A DNA stretch of 64,000 nucleotides from JAEUJM01 sp964635055 (GCA_964635055.1 CAZWMT010000004.1:179541-243540); one strand, 5' to 3'; counted from the first letter of the stretch, positions 8,143 to 16,831 are shown. Made by a program: numbers and translations. The notes: generated by a model not told the origin, from the sequence alone.

Positions 8143-8159
8143 ACGCGCCGGCGCTGAAC
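8130..8159. repeat. 15-bp tandem duplication across the toxin stop codon
   Basis: GCGCCGGCGCTGAAC occurs twice in direct succession (8130-8144 and 8145-8159). The first copy contains the TGA of the RES toxin gene. It probably arose by slippage and may have changed the end of the toxin. Confidence 0.8.
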
Positions 8160-8327
8160 AGAGACAGGGCCCGCGGCCACAGTTCCTACTGCCGGGGGCC
8201 AACTCGGGCACTACTGGAAGGAACTGCGTTGGACGTCGGGGGGCCGGCTGGCGGTCATTGGTTTGCCAAGGCAGCTGGTCCCGAATCCCAGCCATCGCCG
8301 TTTGACCTGCGGCGTAGCGTTCGCTTC

Positions 8328-8669
8328 GTGAGCGAGCAGTCGACGCCAGATCCCCCACGACGTCGGTTTCCCCTGGGCAGCCCGACGACGTTCCCTGAAC
8401 CCTGGGTCGACCTCGACGAGACACGGGCTCCCGTACTTGCGGCTGAGCTCGGCGCAGAGCTCGATGTCGGCCATGTGCTCCAGGGCGCTGAGTTCCGGCT
8501 CTTGGCGCAATGCAGCGGATGCGACAATGTCCTCGGGAACACGATCGACGGGCGCTGGTTTGTCACGCACCTCTCGTGGAGCAGGCAGGATCGTCCACCA
8601 TGGCCGCACACGACGGTAACGGATTCACTGGAAGCGATGCTCGCTGAGTTCGATGATCACGTGCACTGA
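8328..8669 (+). CDS. Hypothetical protein in the hyuB insertion
   Basis: Predicted protein of 113 residues from the GTG at 8328; a GTG/ATG-type start at 8229 would add 33 residues of non-coding character. I do not recognise a family. It is acidic, with a two-Cys segment (AQCSGCDNVLG) and a C-terminal EAMLAEFDDHVH. Size and position next to a toxin-antitoxin pair would suit an immunity or small regulatory protein, but nothing in the sequence proves this. It runs toward the end of hyuB on the opposite strand. An 8-bp inverted repeat (8180-8187 with 8219-8226) upstream may end the toxin transcript. Confidence 0.5.
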   Translation: MSEQSTPDPPRRRFPLGSPTTFPEPWVDLDETRAPVLAAELGAELDVGHVLQGAEFRLLAQCSGCDNVLGNTIDGRWFVTHLSWSRQDRPPWPHTTVTDSLEAMLAEFDDHVH

Positions 8670-8712
8670 GCGTGCCGGGCGTCGTTGTGAAGGCGTCCGG
8701 CGACGCGCGTCG

Positions 8713-10338
8713 TCAACGACGAAGCGTGCCCCAGCCGCCTCCGCCCGGCGTGAGCATCCGAACGACATCGCCAGCCTTGAGCTGGATGGTGCACTTGTCC
8801 GGCAGGCGCTCGGCCCCGCTCTCGTCACCTCCCGGCAATAGCCAGTTCTCCCCCACAGCTCCGGGCTCACCGCCGGCCAAGCCCCAGGGCTGGCTCACCC
8901 GGCGCTCGGTGATCAGCGACACCGTCGCGTCAACGAGGACTTGCACGTCACGCTCGATGCCCTCGCCGCCAGCTGCCCAACCAGCGCCACCGCTCCCCCG
9001 ACGCAACCGGTAGCGGAGGACCCGCAGCGGGAACGCCCGCTCGAGCGCCTCGATCGGCGTGTTCTTGGTGTTAGTCATCGCGGTGTGAATTCCCGATTGG
9101 CCGGGAACCGCCGCCGCCGACCGGTGGTCAACTTGATCTGTGTTGGTCATGTTCGTGTGGATCCCCGACTGGCCGTCTCGGCCCGGGCGGGCCCCCTGGC
9201 CCCCGCCGACCGTCTCGTAGTACACCCATGCCCCGCCGCCGGCCCGCGTGCCGTGGCCGCCGATGAGCAGGTTGTTCATGGTGCCCTGGGAGGCGGCGCC
9301 CACCCGGTCGGGCAACGCCCGGGCCAGTGCGCCCAGGCAGGCGTCGGCGACGCGCTGGCTCACCTCGACGTTGCCCGCACCCACCGCGGCTGGTGCGGTC
9401 GCCGCCACCACCGTGCCCGCCGGCGCGACCACCGTGACGGGGCGCATCGTCCCGCCGTTGGCCGGGATGGTGGGATCGGTGGCCGAGCGCAGCGCGAACC
9501 CGACCGCCGACACGGTCACGGCCTCCACCGCGTTCACGTTGCCGCGGCGCTGCGGGCCCGTGCCGGTGAAGTCGAAGGTCACCTCGTCGCCCTCGACGGT
9601 CAGGGTGACGACGACGGGTGTGGGACGTTGCTGTTCGGGCGCCGGGCCGTAGGAGTCGAGGACGTCCTCGAACCGCCAGCTCCCGTTCGGCAGGTCGGCG
9701 ATGGCGGCCCGCGCCCGGCGTTCGCCGTAGTCCAGCACCTCCTGCAGCGGCGCGTCGGCCAGCGCAGCCAGCCCCGCGGCCCCCACCACGTTGGCGCCCA
9801 CCTGGGCATCGAGGTCACCCGCCCGCTCCTGGGGTGTCCGGGAGTTGGCCAGCAGCACCGCCCGCACACCGTCGTCGAGCAGCACCGGGGGCAGGCGCAG
9901 GCCTTCTTCGAACACCTCGACGGCGGTGGCCGGCAGCGAGCCGGGGGCGGCCCCGCCGACGTCGGCGTGGTGGGCCCGGTTGGCCGCCCAGCCCAGGAGG
10001 CGCCCGTCCACGAACACCGGGGCCACCAGGGTGAGGTCGTTCGGGTGGGTCCCGCCGGCGAACGGATCGTTCAGGATCACCTGGTCGCCAGGGGCGACGC
10101 CGCCGCCGAACGCGTCGATCGCCGCGGCCACCGAGGCCGGCATCGACCCGAGGTGCACGGGGATGTGCTCGGCCTGGACCAACAGCTCGCCGTCCGCGGT
10201 GAACAGCGCGGCGGAGCAGTCCGCCCGCTCCTTGATGTTGGGGCTGAACGCGGCGCGGCGCAGCACCGCGCCCATCTCCTCGGCCACCCCGGCGAGCCTG
10301 GAGATGAGCACCTGAAGCGAAGCGGCGGCGAGCGTCAC
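8713..10338 (-). CDS. hyuB: Hydantoinase B / 5-oxoprolinase subunit
   Basis: Protein of 541 residues. Family signatures in order: RAAFSPNIKERADCSAALF near the N-terminus, HIPVHLGSMP, GDQVILNDPFAGGTHPNDLTL, FVDGRLLGWAANRAHHADVGG, DFTGTGPQRRGNVNAVEAV, and the C-terminal NTPIEALERAFPLRV and PGGGGWG. With HyuA it forms the ATP-dependent N-methylhydantoinase/oxoprolinase that opens hydantoin-type or 5-oxoproline rings. The GTG start overlaps the hyuA stop by 4 bp. Odd feature: codons for GQSGIHTxMTNT are repeated 24 codons apart, so the C-terminal segment has an in-frame insertion right where the two detached 3' ends begin. The protein may still be active, but the insertion lies next to a conserved GGGxGAR region. 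Confidence 0.92.
   Translation of the reverse strand: MTLAAASLQVLISRLAGVAEEMGAVLRRAAFSPNIKERADCSAALFTADGELLVQAEHIPVHLGSMPASVAAAIDAFGGGVAPGDQVILNDPFAGGTHPNDLTLVAPVFVDGRLLGWAANRAHHADVGGAAPGSLPATAVEVFEEGLRLPPVLLDDGVRAVLLANSRTPQERAGDLDAQVGANVVGAAGLAALADAPLQEVLDYGERRARAAIADLPNGSWRFEDVLDSYGPAPEQQRPTPVVVTLTVEGDEVTFDFTGTGPQRRGNVNAVEAVTVSAVGFALRSATDPTIPANGGTMRPVTVVAPAGTVVAATAPAAVGAGNVEVSQRVADACLGALARALPDRVGAASQGTMNNLLIGGHGTRAGGGAWVYYETVGGGQGARPGRDGQSGIHTNMTNTDQVDHRSAAAVPGQSGIHTAMTNTKNTPIEALERAFPLRVLRYRLRRGSGGAGWAAGGEGIERDVQVLVDATVSLITERRVSQPWGLAGGEPGAVGENWLLPGGDESGAERLPDKCTIQLKAGDVVRMLTPGGGGWGTLRR
9067..9174 (-). repeat. In-frame direct repeat inside hyuB
   Basis: Two 36-bp segments encoding GQSGIHTNMTNT (9139-9174) and GQSGIHTAMTNT (9067-9102) are separated by 36 bp encoding a segment absent from family members (DQVDHRSAAAVP). 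The junction after MTNT is the same point at which homology of the two detached hyuB 3' ends begins, so this looks like an insertion scar. Confidence 0.75.
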
Positions 10339-12146
10339 GGCCGCCGTCCACCGCGCACCAGCCGCAGCGCCCCGGCCTCGCCGAGCTCGGCCCGCCAGCC
10401 GTCGGGCACCCAGATCGTGGTGTCGGGCTCGACCAGCGCGACGGGCCCCGCCGCGCCGGGACGGGGAGCGGCCGGCAAGTCGGCCACCTCGAGCGGCGCC
10501 GGACGCCGGGCCGTCACCCGCAGGGCAACCACCTCGACCCTCGCCCCGGGCCGTGCGTAGCCGTTGCGACGCTCGTGCTCGTCCGGGAACGAGGCGACGG
10601 TGGGCACCGAGAGCTCGTGGCTCTGCCCCGCGTACCGGCAGTCGACGAGCCGCTCGATCGTGGGGGTGCCGACGCCCCCGAGGGCGGCCACCGCCTCGCC
10701 CGCCAGCCGGTCGAGGGCCTCGTCGATGCCGGCGTGGTCCGCCGGGTCGGGCCACGACCGTACGAGGTCGTGCTGGTGGGGGCTGGCGAGGACACCCACC
10801 GCCGACAGGACGCCGGCGCGCGCCGGGACGAGCACCGTCGCCATCCCCAGCGCCTCGGCCAGCGAGCAGGCGTGCAGCGGCCCGGCACCACCGAACGCGA
10901 CGAGCGCGGCATCGCGCGGATCGACGCCGCGGGCCACCGACACCGAGCGCAGCGCGCGCTCCATCGCCGCGTCCACGACGGCCAGCACGCCATCGGCGAC
11001 CGCGCCCGGCGATCCGACCCCGAGCGCGGCGAGGGCGGCTTCGGCTGCGGCCCGGTCGAGCCGGCCCAGCCCCGGCAGTTCGGCGTCGCCGGGGATGCGC
11101 CCGGCCACCAGGTTCGCGTCGGTGACGGTGGCCCGGCGGCCGCCGCGCCCGTAGCACGCGGGTCCCGGCACCGCGCCGGCGCTCGCCGGTCCCACCACCA
11201 GGGCCCCGCCGGGGTCGACACGGGCGATCGAGCCTCCCCCCGCCCCGATCGTGTGCACGTCGAGCGACGGCACCCGCAGGGGCAGGCCTGCCACCTCGCG
11301 CTGCGCGGCCGGGGTGGGTCGGCCGTCGAGCACGAGGCACACGTCGGTGCTGGTGCCACCCATGTCGAAGCCGAGGGCCGTGGCGAAGCCGTTGGCCCGG
11401 GCCACCGCCGCGGCCGCCTGCGCACCGCCGGCGGGGCCGGAGAGCAACAGGAGGGCCGGTCGGTCGGCGGCGGCCGACACCGGGATCAGCCCTCCCGCCG
11501 ACGTGATGACCGCGACCTCGTCGGCCAGACCGGTCAGCGAGCGCAGGTAGCGGCTGCACAGGGGCTGCAGGTAGGCGTTCATGACGGTGGTGACCATCCG
11601 CTCGTACTCGCGGAACTCCGGGGCCACCTCGAACGATGCGCTCACGTCGTGGCCCGCTCGCCGCAGTGCGTCGGCCACCACCTGCTCGTGCTCGGGATTC
11701 AGATCGGCGTGCAACAAGCACACCGCCACCGCCTCCACGTCGGCGGCAAGGGTGGGCACCGCGCCCACCGCCTGCACCTCGCTGCCGGCGGCGTCGAGGC
11801 GCCCCGCCACCTCGTACCGGTGGGCGCGGGCCACCAGCGGCGGGGGCCGATCGACCCACGGGTCGTAGAGCGAGGGCCGGTTCTGCCGGGCGATCTCGAT
11901 CACGTCGCCGAAGCCCGAGTTGGTCACCAAGGCCACGGTGGCGCCCGTGCGCTCGAGCAGGGCGTTTGTGGCCACGGTGGTGCCATGGCCCAGCTCGTGG
12001 GGCCGCTCACCCAGCAGGGTGAGGCCCTGAGACACCGCCCGTGCCGGCTCGTCGGGGGTGGACAGCACCTTCGTCACCGTGCCGTGCTCGGTGACCAGGT
12101 CGGTGAAGGTCCCCCCGGCGTCCGACCCCACTCGCACGGCCTGCAC
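10335..12146 (-). CDS. hyuA: Hydantoinase A / 5-oxoprolinase subunit
   Basis: Protein of 603 residues. It begins with the ATPase-type motif VGSDAGGTFTDLV and has GHGTTVATNALLER, GFGDVIEIARQNRPSLYD, a central VITSAGGLIPVS, LLLSGPAGGAQAA, GFDMGGTSTDVCLV, IGAGGGSIARVD and VAFGGAGPLHAC, all hallmarks of the hydantoinase A/oxoprolinase family. It couples ATP hydrolysis to ring opening together with HyuB. The GTG at 12146 is chosen because GAGG lies about 7 nt upstream; GTG at 12137 is an alternative. At 603 residues it is a little short for the family because the C-terminal region is compact. It is divergent from the J-domain gene. Confidence 0.92.
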   Translation of the reverse strand: MQAVRVGSDAGGTFTDLVTEHGTVTKVLSTPDEPARAVSQGLTLLGERPHELGHGTTVATNALLERTGATVALVTNSGFGDVIEIARQNRPSLYDPWVDRPPPLVARAHRYEVAGRLDAAGSEVQAVGAVPTLAADVEAVAVCLLHADLNPEHEQVVADALRRAGHDVSASFEVAPEFREYERMVTTVMNAYLQPLCSRYLRSLTGLADEVAVITSAGGLIPVSAAADRPALLLLSGPAGGAQAAAAVARANGFATALGFDMGGTSTDVCLVLDGRPTPAAQREVAGLPLRVPSLDVHTIGAGGGSIARVDPGGALVVGPASAGAVPGPACYGRGGRRATVTDANLVAGRIPGDAELPGLGRLDRAAAEAALAALGVGSPGAVADGVLAVVDAAMERALRSVSVARGVDPRDAALVAFGGAGPLHACSLAEALGMATVLVPARAGVLSAVGVLASPHQHDLVRSWPDPADHAGIDEALDRLAGEAVAALGGVGTPTIERLVDCRYAGQSHELSVPTVASFPDEHERRNGYARPGARVEVVALRVTARRPAPLEVADLPAAPRPGAAGPVALVEPDTTIWVPDGWRAELGEAGALRLVRGGRRP

Positions 12147-12294
12147 CGTATTCGCCTCACAGTCGGCAGGCGTCCGCCGATCGGAACCCGGGCGGGGACG
12201 ACAAGAAACCTTCACTCCATGTAGGGAGATCCCCACTTTCTGTGGTTTACTCAGCAGGACCGGGCCGGTCGGCCCCGTGGAGGAGAGGAGCGGC

Positions 12295-12834
12295 GTGGCG
12301 AGGTTCAGGCGCAGGGCCAAGGGCGAGGCCAGGGGCGAGGCCAAGGCATCGGATGCCGTCGACCTGAGCGAGCGCGAGCACGCCTGGTGGGCCTCCGGCC
12401 GGGTCCAGCACGCCTACGGCCTCTCCGCCGAACCGCCACCGGCGCCCGAGGCCGACGCCCCCGAGTTCGAGCCCTGGACGTTCACCGACGTCTTCGCCGC
12501 GAACGTCGACGGCGAGATCGACCACGCGAGCGTCCCCGACGACCAGGCCGACACCGCCCGCCCCCCCGGCGATACCCGCGACCTGGCCGAGGTGTTCCTC
12601 GAGGAGTCCTCGTACCGCGCCCTCGGCCTCCCGCCCGGCGCGAGCTGGGACGAGGTGGTGCAGGCCCACCGAGCGGTGGCCAAGCGCTTCCACCCCGATC
12701 GGCTGATCCACGCCGACGATGCCACGCGGGAGCAGGGCGAGGAGCAGATGCGAGCCGCCAACGCCGCCTACGAGCACCTGCGCAAGCAACACCACCAGAA
12801 CCAGCGCCCCACCACCGGCCTGTTCAACTCCTGA
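12295..12834 (+). CDS. J-domain (DnaJ-like) protein
   Basis: Protein of 179 residues starting at a GTG directly preceded by a strong ribosome-binding site (GGAGGAGAGGAG). The first 100 residues are charged and acidic with no recognised fold. The C-terminal part is a J domain: YRALGLPPGASWDEVVQAHR, the diagnostic HPD at residues 133-135, and MRAANAAYEHLRKQ. J domains recruit DnaK and stimulate its ATPase; the position at the C-terminus and the lack of zinc-finger or substrate domains suggest a specialised co-chaperone. The last two helices are followed by only about 15 residues. It converges on rnhA. Confidence 0.85.
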   Translation: MARFRRRAKGEARGEAKASDAVDLSEREHAWWASGRVQHAYGLSAEPPPAPEADAPEFEPWTFTDVFAANVDGEIDHASVPDDQADTARPPGDTRDLAEVFLEESSYRALGLPPGASWDEVVQAHRAVAKRFHPDRLIHADDATREQGEEQMRAANAAYEHLRKQHHQNQRPTTGLFNS

Positions 12835-12855
12835 CGGGCGCGGCGACCGCAGCCC

Positions 12856-13314
12856 TCAGAGCTCTGGCGGCACGTCTCCCGAGCGGGGCTTCTGGGTCTG
12901 GCAGGCCTCGACCGCCAGCGCGTCGACCAGGTCGTTCATGGGGTCGCCGCTGTGGCCCTTCACCCACTGGAACGTCACGTCGCCGCGGGCGAGGTAGGCG
13001 TCGATCAGTGGCTCCCACAACTCGCGGTTGGCCACCGGCTTGCGCTGGCTGTTGGTCCAGCCCCGCCGCCGCCACCCCTCGTACCAGCGGTCGCGGAAGC
13101 AGTTGACGACGTAGGTCGAGTCGCTCACCACGACGAGTGGGCCGTCGAGGGCCAGCACGGCCTCGTAGGCCGCCAGGATCTCCATGCGCTGGTTGGTCGT
13201 GTGCGGGGCGGCGCCGGCGGCGAAGGCGCCACCCGGTACGGCCCACGCCCAGCCGCCCGGCCCGGGGTTCCCCGAGCAGGCGCCATCGGTGTACACGTGG
13301 GTGGGCTCGGGCAT
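12856..13314 (-). CDS. rnhA: Ribonuclease HI
   Basis: Protein of 152 residues, the normal size for bacterial RNase HI, which cleaves RNA in RNA-DNA hybrids. The metal-binding acidic residues are present: Asp10 in VYTDGACSGNPGPGGW, Glu45 in NQRMEILAA, Asp65 in SDSTYVVN and Asp131 in NDLVDALA; His121 in KGHSGD is the catalytic-loop His. The basic handle region (RRRGWTNSQRKPVANRELW) is present. The ATG at 13314 is preferred over the longer frame to 13356 because the family begins two to eight residues before VYTDG. It is divergent from aceE, 62 bp away. Confidence 0.95.
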   Translation of the reverse strand: MPEPTHVYTDGACSGNPGPGGWAWAVPGGAFAAGAAPHTTNQRMEILAAYEAVLALDGPLVVVSDSTYVVNCFRDRWYEGWRRRGWTNSQRKPVANRELWEPLIDAYLARGDVTFQWVKGHSGDPMNDLVDALAVEACQTQKPRSGDVPPEL

Positions 13315-13376
13315 GGTCCCGTCATCGTGGCACGGCACCTGTTGTCTTTCCGCCATCCAGCCGTGAGCATGGCGAG

Positions 13377-16076
13377 ATGATCATCGACGGCTTCGTGCAC
13401 CAGTTGCCAGACATCGACCCGGAGGAGACCAGCGAGTGGCTCGACTCGCTCGATGCCGTCGTCGGCACCCACGACCGGTCCCGCGCCCGCTTCCTCATCG
13501 CCCGGCTGCTCGAACGGGCCCGCGAGCTGCAGATCGGCGTGCCGTCGCAGGTGTCCACCCCGTACGTCAACACCATCCCCGCGGCCGAGGAGCCCTGGTT
13601 CCCCGGTGACGAGGACGTCGAGCGGCGCATCCGGGCCTTCATCCGCTGGAACGCGGCCGTCATGGTGGTCCGGGCCAACAAGCACGCCGATGGCATCGGT
13701 GGCCACCTGTCCACCTTCGCCTCGTCCGCTGCCCTCTACGAGGTGGGGTTCAACCACTTCTTCCGGGGCAAGGACGATGGTCTCGCCGGCGACCACGTCT
13801 ACATCCAGGGTCACGCCGCCCCCGGCATGTACGCCAGGGCCTTCCTCGAGGGGCGACTCTCCGAGCACCAGCTCGACCACTTCCGACGCGAGATCGCGGG
13901 CGACGGGCTCTCGAGCTACCCGCATCCGCGCCTGATGCCCGAGTTCTGGGAATTCCCCACCGTCTCGATGGGTCTCGGGCCGCTCAACTCGATCTACCAC
14001 GCCCGCTTCAACCGCTACCTCGACAACCGCCACATCGACGACACCACCGGCTCGCGGGTGTGGTGCTTCCTCGGCGACGGCGAGTGCGACGAGCCGGAGA
14101 CGCTCGGATCCATCTCGCTGGCCGCCCGCGAAGGGCTCGACAACCTCACCTGGGTGGTCAACTGCAACCTGCAGCGCCTCGACGGGCCCGTGCGGGGCAA
14201 CGGCAAGGTCATCCAGGAGCTCGAGGCCATCTTCCGTGGCGCCGGGTGGAACGTGATCAAGGTGATCTGGGGCTCGAAGTGGGACGACCTGCTGGCCCGC
14301 GACGTCGACGGCGTGCTGCTCGAGAAGATGAACACCACCGTCGACGGCGACTTCCAGCGCTACACCACCACCGACGGTGCCCACATCCGCCGCCACTTCT
14401 TCGGGCCCGACCCCCGGCTGGGGCGCCTGGTCGAGAACCTCAGCGACGACGACCTGCGCCTGCTGCCGCGCGGCGGCCACGACTACCGCAAGCTCTACGC
14501 CGCCTACCGGTGGGCCACCGAGCAGCGGGGCGCGCCCACGGTCATCCTGGCCAAGACCGTGAAGGGCTGGACGCTCGGCCCCGACGTCGAGGGCCGCAAC
14601 GCCACCCACCAGATCAAGAAGATGTCCACCGCGCAGCTGCTCGAGCTGCGCGAGCGGCTGCACCTCCACGACGAGATCCCCGAGGTCGCGCTCCGCGACG
14701 ACGCCGACCCGCCGTACTTCCGCCCGGCCGAGGACTCCCCCGAGTACCAGTACCTGATGGCCCGCCGCACCGCGCTCGACGGGGCGCTCCCCCGCCGCAC
14801 CACCGAGATGAAGCGCCCGCTCCTCCCGCCCGGCGACGGTCCCTTCGACGAGCTGGCGGCCGGGTCCGGCAACCAGGCCGTGTCCACCACCATGGCCTTC
14901 ACCCGTCTCCTGCGGAACCTGCTGCGTGACGAGCACTTCGGGCCACGCGTGGTGCCGATCATCCCCGACGAGGCCCGCACCTTCGGCATGGACGCGCTGT
15001 TCCGCGAGTTCAACATCTACGCGGCCCACGGCCAGCAGTACGAAGCGGTCGACGCCAATCTGCTGCTGTCGTACACCGAGGCCCAGACCGGCCAGATCCT
15101 CGAGGAGGGCATCACCGAGGCCGGGTGCGCCGCCAGCTTCACCGCGGCAGGCACCTCCTACGCCACTCGGGGGGTTCCCATGGTGCCCTTCTTCACCTTC
15201 TACTCGATGTTCGGCTTCCAGCGGGTGGGCGACCTGCTCTGGGCCGCGGCCGATGCCCGCGCCCGGGGATTCCTGCTCGGCGCCACCGCCGGGCGCCCCA
15301 CGCTGCTCGGCGCGGGCCTGCAGCACCAGGACGGCCACAGCCTGCTGCTGGCGTCCACCGTGCCCACCTGCCGCAGCTACGACCCGGCGTTCGCGTTCGA
15401 GATGGGCATCATCATTCGCGAGGGCATCCGGGCCATGTTCGAGCGGGACGAGGACGTCTACTACTACCTCACCCTCTACAACGAGAACTACGCCATGCCC
15501 GCGGCACCCGAAGGTGTCGCCGACGGTGTGCTCCGCGGCCTGTACCGGTGGCAGGACGCCCCCGACCTCGGTCATCGGGCCCCGCAGGGCACCCTCGTGT
15601 TCTCGGGCACCGCCCACACCGCCGCCCGTCAGGCCCGCGACGACCTGGCCGAGCACTTCGGGGTGGCGGTCGACCTGTGGAGCGCCACCTCGTACCAGGC
15701 CCTTCGCCACGACGCCCTGTCGGCCGAGCGCTGGAACCGCCTCCACCCGGCGTCCGATGCCCGCACGCCCTACGTCACCAGCCGGCTGGCCGAGGGCACC
15801 GGCCCGGTGGTGGCGGTCACCGACTTCATGCGGGCCGTGCCCGACCAGGTGGCCCGTTGGGTGCCTCGCCCGTACCGCTCGCTCGGCACCGACGGGTTCG
15901 GCCGCAGCGACACCCGCGAGCACCTGCGGTCGTACTTCGAGGTCGATGCCGGCCACCTGGTGGTCGCGGTGCTGACGGGCCTGGCCGAGGCCGGCACCGT
16001 CAGTGCCGACCTGGTGAAGGACGCCATCGGCCGCTATGGCATCGACCCCGACCGCCCCGAGCCCTGGCTGGGCTGA
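13377..16076 (+). CDS. aceE: Pyruvate dehydrogenase E1 component, homodimeric type
   Basis: Protein of 899 residues, the size of single-chain (alpha2) AceE found in Actinobacteria and gammaproteobacteria. It decarboxylates pyruvate with thiamine diphosphate and reductively acetylates lipoyl-E2. The diphosphate-binding motif begins GDGECDEPETLGS and ends NCN (about residues 229-263); the N-terminal ANKHADGIGGHLSTFASSA, the central RTFGMDALFREFNIY, and GLQHQDGHSLLLAST are all family hallmarks. No E2 or E3 gene is next to it, as is common in actinobacteria. The ATG at 13377 gives the family N-terminus (DGFVHQLPDIDPEETSEW). Confidence 0.96.
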   Translation: MIIDGFVHQLPDIDPEETSEWLDSLDAVVGTHDRSRARFLIARLLERARELQIGVPSQVSTPYVNTIPAAEEPWFPGDEDVERRIRAFIRWNAAVMVVRANKHADGIGGHLSTFASSAALYEVGFNHFFRGKDDGLAGDHVYIQGHAAPGMYARAFLEGRLSEHQLDHFRREIAGDGLSSYPHPRLMPEFWEFPTVSMGLGPLNSIYHARFNRYLDNRHIDDTTGSRVWCFLGDGECDEPETLGSISLAAREGLDNLTWVVNCNLQRLDGPVRGNGKVIQELEAIFRGAGWNVIKVIWGSKWDDLLARDVDGVLLEKMNTTVDGDFQRYTTTDGAHIRRHFFGPDPRLGRLVENLSDDDLRLLPRGGHDYRKLYAAYRWATEQRGAPTVILAKTVKGWTLGPDVEGRNATHQIKKMSTAQLLELRERLHLHDEIPEVALRDDADPPYFRPAEDSPEYQYLMARRTALDGALPRRTTEMKRPLLPPGDGPFDELAAGSGNQAVSTTMAFTRLLRNLLRDEHFGPRVVPIIPDEARTFGMDALFREFNIYAAHGQQYEAVDANLLLSYTEAQTGQILEEGITEAGCAASFTAAGTSYATRGVPMVPFFTFYSMFGFQRVGDLLWAAADARARGFLLGATAGRPTLLGAGLQHQDGHSLLLASTVPTCRSYDPAFAFEMGIIIREGIRAMFERDEDVYYYLTLYNENYAMPAAPEGVADGVLRGLYRWQDAPDLGHRAPQGTLVFSGTAHTAARQARDDLAEHFGVAVDLWSATSYQALRHDALSAERWNRLHPASDARTPYVTSRLAEGTGPVVAVTDFMRAVPDQVARWVPRPYRSLGTDGFGRSDTREHLRSYFEVDAGHLVVAVLTGLAEAGTVSADLVKDAIGRYGIDPDRPEPWLG

Positions 16077-16103
16077 CCCCCCGATCCGGCGGGGGGCCAC
16101 GGA

Positions 16104-16109
16104 TAGGCT
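16104..16109 (+). promoter_or_regulatory. Predicted -10 box, leaderless promoter
   Basis: TAGGCT ends 8 nt before the ATG at 16118, matching the leaderless spacing seen repeatedly in the window. Confidence 0.45.
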
Positions 16110-16117
16110 CTGCGCTG

Positions 16118-16810
16118 ATGCCTGCCGCCCCCTCGGACGACCGTGCCGACGACGCCGACCCTGCTGACGAGGCCGACGACGCCGACGACGCGTCCACCGG
16201 CGACGCCTCGCCGGCGCACGACGCGGTCGAGGCCCGACGGTCGGCGGCGAAGCAGCCGGCGGGCCTCGGCGCGGGCGGCTACGGCCAACCCCTGCACCCG
16301 CTCTTGGTCACCATCCCCGTCGGCGCGTGGGTGCTCAGCTTCGCCTTCGACCTCGCCGCCCACGCCGGCAACGAGGAGTACGTCTACGCGCGAGGCGCCT
16401 TCTGGCTGATCGGCCTCGGCATCATCGGCGCGGTGGCCGCGGCGGTCCCCGGCATCCTCGACCTGCTCACCATCGCCCGCGGCACCCGCGCCTTCCGTAC
16501 CGGGATCACGCACCTGGTGCTGAGCGACGTGGCCCTGCTCGCCTTCATCATCTCGTTCGTGGTACGCCGTGGCGGCGACAGCCTGCAGGCGGCGTCCGTG
16601 CCCGTCATGGCGCTGTCGGTCGTCGCGCTGGCCTGCCTCGCGGTGTCGGCCTGGTTGGGGGTGCGCCTCACGTACCGCTACGGCGTCCGGGTGGCCGACG
16701 AGGCCACCCAGGCCCAAGGGTTCGAGCGCACCAGCGACGACGAGCGTGCGTCGGCGACCGCTGAGGGCGGTGCACCGACACCCGATCCGGGCTCGGAGGC
16801 CGTGGCATGA
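16118..16810 (+). CDS. Membrane protein, DUF2231-like
   Basis: Protein of 230 residues. The first 50 are very acidic (runs of DD and AD). The core has four hydrophobic helices beginning at PLHPLLVTIPVGAWVLSFAFDLA, where the PLHP motif and following helix are characteristic of DUF2231 membrane proteins, and a short polar C-terminal tail. Function of the family is unknown; in related proteins it often accompanies Rieske or haem-related modules, but no such partner is adjacent. It starts 41 bp after aceE and has its own predicted leaderless promoter. The assignment rests on the PLHP motif and topology. Confidence 0.75.
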   Translation: MPAAPSDDRADDADPADEADDADDASTGDASPAHDAVEARRSAAKQPAGLGAGGYGQPLHPLLVTIPVGAWVLSFAFDLAAHAGNEEYVYARGAFWLIGLGIIGAVAAAVPGILDLLTIARGTRAFRTGITHLVLSDVALLAFIISFVVRRGGDSLQAASVPVMALSVVALACLAVSAWLGVRLTYRYGVRVADEATQAQGFERTSDDERASATAEGGAPTPDPGSEAVA

Positions 16811-16831
16811 GCCGGCACCGCACCCCGTCGC

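Noticed and set aside
8229..8327. N-terminal extension of the unknown cargo protein
   Set aside because: The extra 33 codons have no ordered composition; the GTG at 8328 is followed by typical coding sequence.
5085..9174. Simple IS insertion as the cause of the split hyuB tail
   Set aside because: No transposase, terminal inverted repeats or short target duplications are visible; the boundaries instead share hyuB 3' sequence.
8713..11859. 1048-codon extension of the hyuB frame
   Set aside because: The added N-terminal part is the out-of-frame shadow of hyuA; the GTGA overlap at 10335-10338 gives the proper start.
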